A DNA stretch of 13,501 nucleotides from Syntrophomonadaceae bacterium (GTDB taxonomy: Bacteria > Bacillota > Syntrophomonadia > Syntrophomonadales > Syntrophomonadaceae), in NCBI GenBank assembly GCA_028686565.1, contig JAQUBU010000041.1:1-13501 (forward strand), written 5' to 3'. Shown here one piece after another: positions 10,658 to 13,501 of the stretch; the stretch's first letter is position 1, and each line of letters opens with the position of its first letter. The notes under the pieces are model-generated. The model was not told where the DNA came from. It ran no database searches and worked only from the letters and a program-made list of their open reading frames with translations. The translations under genes were made by a program, and so were the position numbers.

Positions 10658-13501
10658 ATGAACGAGATACTGCGTATGGGTTTGGATGTTGGTTCAACTA
10701 CTGTCAAGCTGGTCATTATGGATGATAATGGAGCTATCATTTACGCGGATTATCGCCGGCATTATGCAGAGACCAAAAAACACAGCAGCGAACTGCTCAG
10801 CATTGCATTTGAAAAGCTAGGCAATAGACCCCTTACTGTTATGGTCAGTGGTTCAGCAGGGATGGCCATCTCCTCATATTCAGGAATCAAACACATTCAG
10901 GAGGTCATTGCGTGCAATCATACAATTGAGCGCTTCATCCCCCAAACTGACGTAGCGATTGAATTAGGGGGAGAAGACGCCAAGATCACCTTTTTCCGTG
11001 ACGGTTTGGACCAGCGTATGAATGGAATATGTGCTGGGGGAACCGGTTCCTTCATAGATCAGATGGCTGGTCTACTGGGTACCGATGCCCATGGCTTGAA
11101 TGAATTGGCTACGCAGGTTTCCACAATATATCCTGTGGCTGCTCGATGCGGTGTTTTTGCCAAAACTGATATACAGGTTCTTTTAAATGAGGGTGCGCGT
11201 AAAGAAGACATTGCTGCTTCAGTGTTTCAAGCGGTTGTCAATCAGACTATTGGCGGCCTGGCAGGCGGAAGAGCTATAAATGGTAATGTAGCATTTCTTG
11301 GCGGTCCCCTGCATTTTTTATCCCAACTGCGGCAAAGGTTTAAAGAAACCCTGAAGCTTAATGATAATCAGGCCTTGTTTCCCGAGCAGGGGCAATTTTT
11401 TGTTGCTATGGGCGCAGCTTTAGCATCCTCCAATAGTCCGGTAACCGCTTTAACAAGCATTATAAATCGCTTGCAGCATGCAAGTTTATCGGGCCATGAG
11501 ATTTCTCGCCTCCAACCTTTATTCAGCCATGATCATGAGCTGGAAGACTTCAAAAAGAGACATGAGCTTCATCAGATCCGTACCAAAAAATTAGATTCCT
11601 TTACGGGAGATTGCTTTTTAGGTATTGATGCCGGCTCAACTACGACCAAAGCAGTTTTAATTGATGAAAACGGAAGTCTCTTATACTCCTCCTATGCTAA
11701 CAATACCGGCAGTCCCTTGAAATCTGCCCGCACTATATTAAATGATCTCTACAGCCGTTTGCCGCTTGCGGCAAAAATTGCTAATTCAGCAGTAACCGGG
11801 TATGGCGAGGGGCTTTTAAAAGCCGCCCTGGGTATTGATGCAGGGGAAGTGGAGACGGTCGCTCACTATACCGCTGCGCAATTTTTTGATCCCGATGTTG
11901 AATTAATATTGGATATTGGCGGGCAAGACATGAAATGTCTTAAGATTGAAGACGGGATCATAGAGAATATAATGTTGAACGAAGCCTGCTCTTCAGGTTG
12001 CGGCTCCTTTATAGAGGGATTTGCCCAGTCATTGAATGTCAGTGTGCAGGATTTTGCCAAGCTGGCTTTAAAAGCATCGAATCCCGTCGATTTAGGTTCC
12101 CGGTGTACCGTATTTATGAACTCCATGGTAAAACAGGCCCAGAAAGAAGGGGCTACAATAGGAGATATTTCTGCCGGACTTTCATACTCGGTCATTAAGA
12201 ATGCCTTGTTTAAAGTTATAAAAATGAGGAATATTGAAGAGCTGGGCGAAAAAATAGTGGTTCAGGGCGGGACCTTTCAAAATGATGCAGTATTGAGAAG
12301 CCTGGAGCTCATAATTGGCAAAGAAGTAATCAGAACGAATATTGCTGCCTTGATGGGGGCATTCGGAGCTGCTCTGATTGCCCGGGACCGCAAACAAGAT
12401 GAGAGGCAGAGCTCGCTTATATCACCTGAAGGTCTGAGGCGATTCTCTATTAAAACCGATTTGAAACGCTGTGGCGGCTGTGGCAATAATTGTCTGCTTA
12501 CGAGCAGCAAGTTCCCGGATGGGGGCAGATTCATATCCGGCAATCGCTGTGAAAATGTCTTTGGCAAAGTCAAAGGCAGCCCGTCCCTCCCTAACCTTTA
12601 TAATTACAAGCTAAAACGTCTCCTTGCTTATGAACCATTACCGAAAAATGAGGCCAGGCGAGGAATTATAGGCATCCCTATGGTTCTCAACATGTATGAA
12701 AACTACCCCTTCTGGTTTACGTTTTTTACCAGTTTGGGTTTCCGAGTGGAAATCTCCCCGCGTTCATCAAGAGTGGTCTATGAAATGGGCAATGCGACCA
12801 TACCTTCAGATACCGCCTGTTTTCCTGCCAAAATGGTACACGGGCATATTGCGGCGCTGATTATGCAGGGTGCAAAACAAATTTTTTACCCGTCAATTAT
12901 ATATGAGCGTCTGGAACAAGAAGGGGCCAACCATCATTTTAATTGCCCCATGGTTATTTCTTATCCCGAGGTTATAAAAAACAATATGAACATGATCCGG
13001 GATAACGATATTAATCTAATGATCCCGTTTCTCCCCTACAATAGCAAGAAACAGCTGAGTATTCGCCTCTATCAGGAATTAAGTGCTTTTGGGGTTTCAA
13101 AAAAGGAAATTGCCCATGCGGTTGAAAGCGCGTGGGAGGAAGATCGGCGCTTAAAAGCAGATATCAGGCAAAAAGGGGAAGAAGCAGTAGCCTATCTTGA
13201 GAAAACCGGAAAACCAGGAATTGTGCTGGCCGGTCGCCCTTATCACCTGGACCCGGAAATAAACCATGGTATACCTGAAATGATCAATTCCCTTGGCATG
13301 GCCGTTATAAGCGAAGATGCCATTGCCCATCTGGGTAAGGTGGAAAGACCAATCAGGGTTATTGACCAATGGATGTATCATTCGCGCCTCTATGCAGCAG
13401 CCCAATTTGTTACCACCCAACCGCAATTGGAATTGATTCAGCTCAATTCCTTTGGCTGCGGCCTGGATGCCATAACCGTTGACCAGGTTCAAGATATTTT
13501 A
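10658..13501 (+). CDS. Acyl-CoA dehydratase activase (double BcrA/BadF-type ATPase domain plus DUF2229), truncated by window end
   Basis: The frame is open for all 948 codons to the window edge; family members of this architecture are about 1,400 aa, so about a third is missing. Domain 1 (~7-270): ATP loop GLDVGSTTVKL, C125 in GICAGGTGSF and C164 in ARCGVFAKTD. Domain 2 (~321-575): LGIDAGSTTTKA, C444 in EACSSGCGSF and C483 in SRCTVFMNS. Each domain keeps the two cysteines 39 residues apart that bind the bridging [4Fe-4S] cluster in HgdC-type activators, which use ATP to deliver a low-potential electron to a 2-hydroxyacyl-CoA dehydratase or benzoyl-CoA-type reductase. C605, C608, C612 and C631 form a further cysteine-rich patch. 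Then a DUF2229 region follows, with SDTACFPAKMVHGH and GRPYHLDPEINHGIPE. ATG 10658 has GGGGGG (10646-10651) upstream. The physiological substrate cannot be inferred. Confidence 0.94.
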   Translation, partial: MNEILRMGLDVGSTTVKLVIMDDNGAIIYADYRRHYAETKKHSSELLSIAFEKLGNRPLTVMVSGSAGMAISSYSGIKHIQEVIACNHTIERFIPQTDVAIELGGEDAKITFFRDGLDQRMNGICAGGTGSFIDQMAGLLGTDAHGLNELATQVSTIYPVAARCGVFAKTDIQVLLNEGARKEDIAASVFQAVVNQTIGGLAGGRAINGNVAFLGGPLHFLSQLRQRFKETLKLNDNQALFPEQGQFFVAMGAALASSNSPVTALTSIINRLQHASLSGHEISRLQPLFSHDHELEDFKKRHELHQIRTKKLDSFTGDCFLGIDAGSTTTKAVLIDENGSLLYSSYANNTGSPLKSARTILNDLYSRLPLAAKIANSAVTGYGEGLLKAALGIDAGEVETVAHYTAAQFFDPDVELILDIGGQDMKCLKIEDGIIENIMLNEACSSGCGSFIEGFAQSLNVSVQDFAKLALKASNPVDLGSRCTVFMNSMVKQAQKEGATIGDISAGLSYSVIKNALFKVIKMRNIEELGEKIVVQGGTFQNDAVLRSLELIIGKEVIRTNIAALMGAFGAALIARDRKQDERQSSLISPEGLRRFSIKTDLKRCGGCGNNCLLTSSKFPDGGRFISGNRCENVFGKVKGSPSLPNLYNYKLKRLLAYEPLPKNEARRGIIGIPMVLNMYENYPFWFTFFTSLGFRVEISPRSSRVVYEMGNATIPSDTACFPAKMVHGHIAALIMQGAKQIFYPSIIYERLEQEGANHHFNCPMVISYPEVIKNNMNMIRDNDINLMIPFLPYNSKKQLSIRLYQELSAFGVSKKEIAHAVESAWEEDRRLKADIRQKGEEAVAYLEKTGKPGIVLAGRPYHLDPEINHGIPEMINSLGMAVISEDAIAHLGKVERPIRVIDQWMYHSRLYAAAQFVTTQPQLELIQLNSFGCGLDAITVDQVQDIL

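Noticed and set aside
11866..12195. 109-codon minus-strand frame, with other minus frames to 13492
   Set aside because: They are antisense to the continuous 948-codon activase frame, whose motifs are unambiguous.

Overview
The window looks like chromosome from an anaerobic, endospore-lineage Firmicute of the Clostridia. A Syntrophomonadaceae-like organism is my best guess, but the sequence does not fix the genus. The reasons are a gene order typical of Bacillus/Clostridium genomes (atpC - small membrane genes - ywmB - murA - spoIID - spoIIID - mbl - flagellar rod gene), strong Shine-Dalgarno sites, frequent TTG/GTG starts, and a large two-domain acyl-CoA dehydratase activase typical of strict anaerobes.

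Layout. 1-83: the C-terminus of the F1 ATP synthase epsilon subunit, followed by a terminator. 133-160: a good sigma-A-type promoter, then two small related membrane-anchored, highly charged helical proteins (219-735) closed by a strong terminator. 879-6298: the cell envelope, sporulation and shape block: YwmB, MurA (peptidoglycan precursor synthesis), SpoIID (engulfment lytic transglycosylase), SpoIIID (mother-cell transcription factor), Mbl/MreB (actin-like shape protein) and one FlgF/FlgG-family rod protein, closed by a terminator. spoIIQ, which sits between spoIID and spoIIID in B. subtilis, is absent here.

6330-6821 is non-coding and rich in repeats. It holds a palindromic, MITE-like element of about 157 bp that has inserted into one copy of a 25/26-bp repeat. 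Two intact copies of that repeat lie about 90 bp downstream, so both the empty site and the target duplication can be read from the window. A further interspersed repeat with dyad symmetry follows.

6822-9785: a WecG/TagA-family glycosyltransferase, then a 710-residue FtsA-like ATPase whose last ~320 residues are a chain of short 'VNG' beta repeats absent from classical FtsA. 9877-13501: a TetR-family repressor divergent from a very large CoA-dehydratase activase gene that runs off the window. The shared intergenic region has a near-consensus promoter, a perfect 17-bp palindrome and an 8-bp inverted pair flanking the promoter, a plausible repressor-controlled switch for radical-type dehydration of an acyl-CoA substrate.

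No tRNA, rRNA, CRISPR array or intact transposase was seen. The parts that best deserve a second look are the dissectable MITE insertion, the FtsA-like protein's repeat tail, the paired small membrane proteins next to atpC, and the TetR/activase control region.
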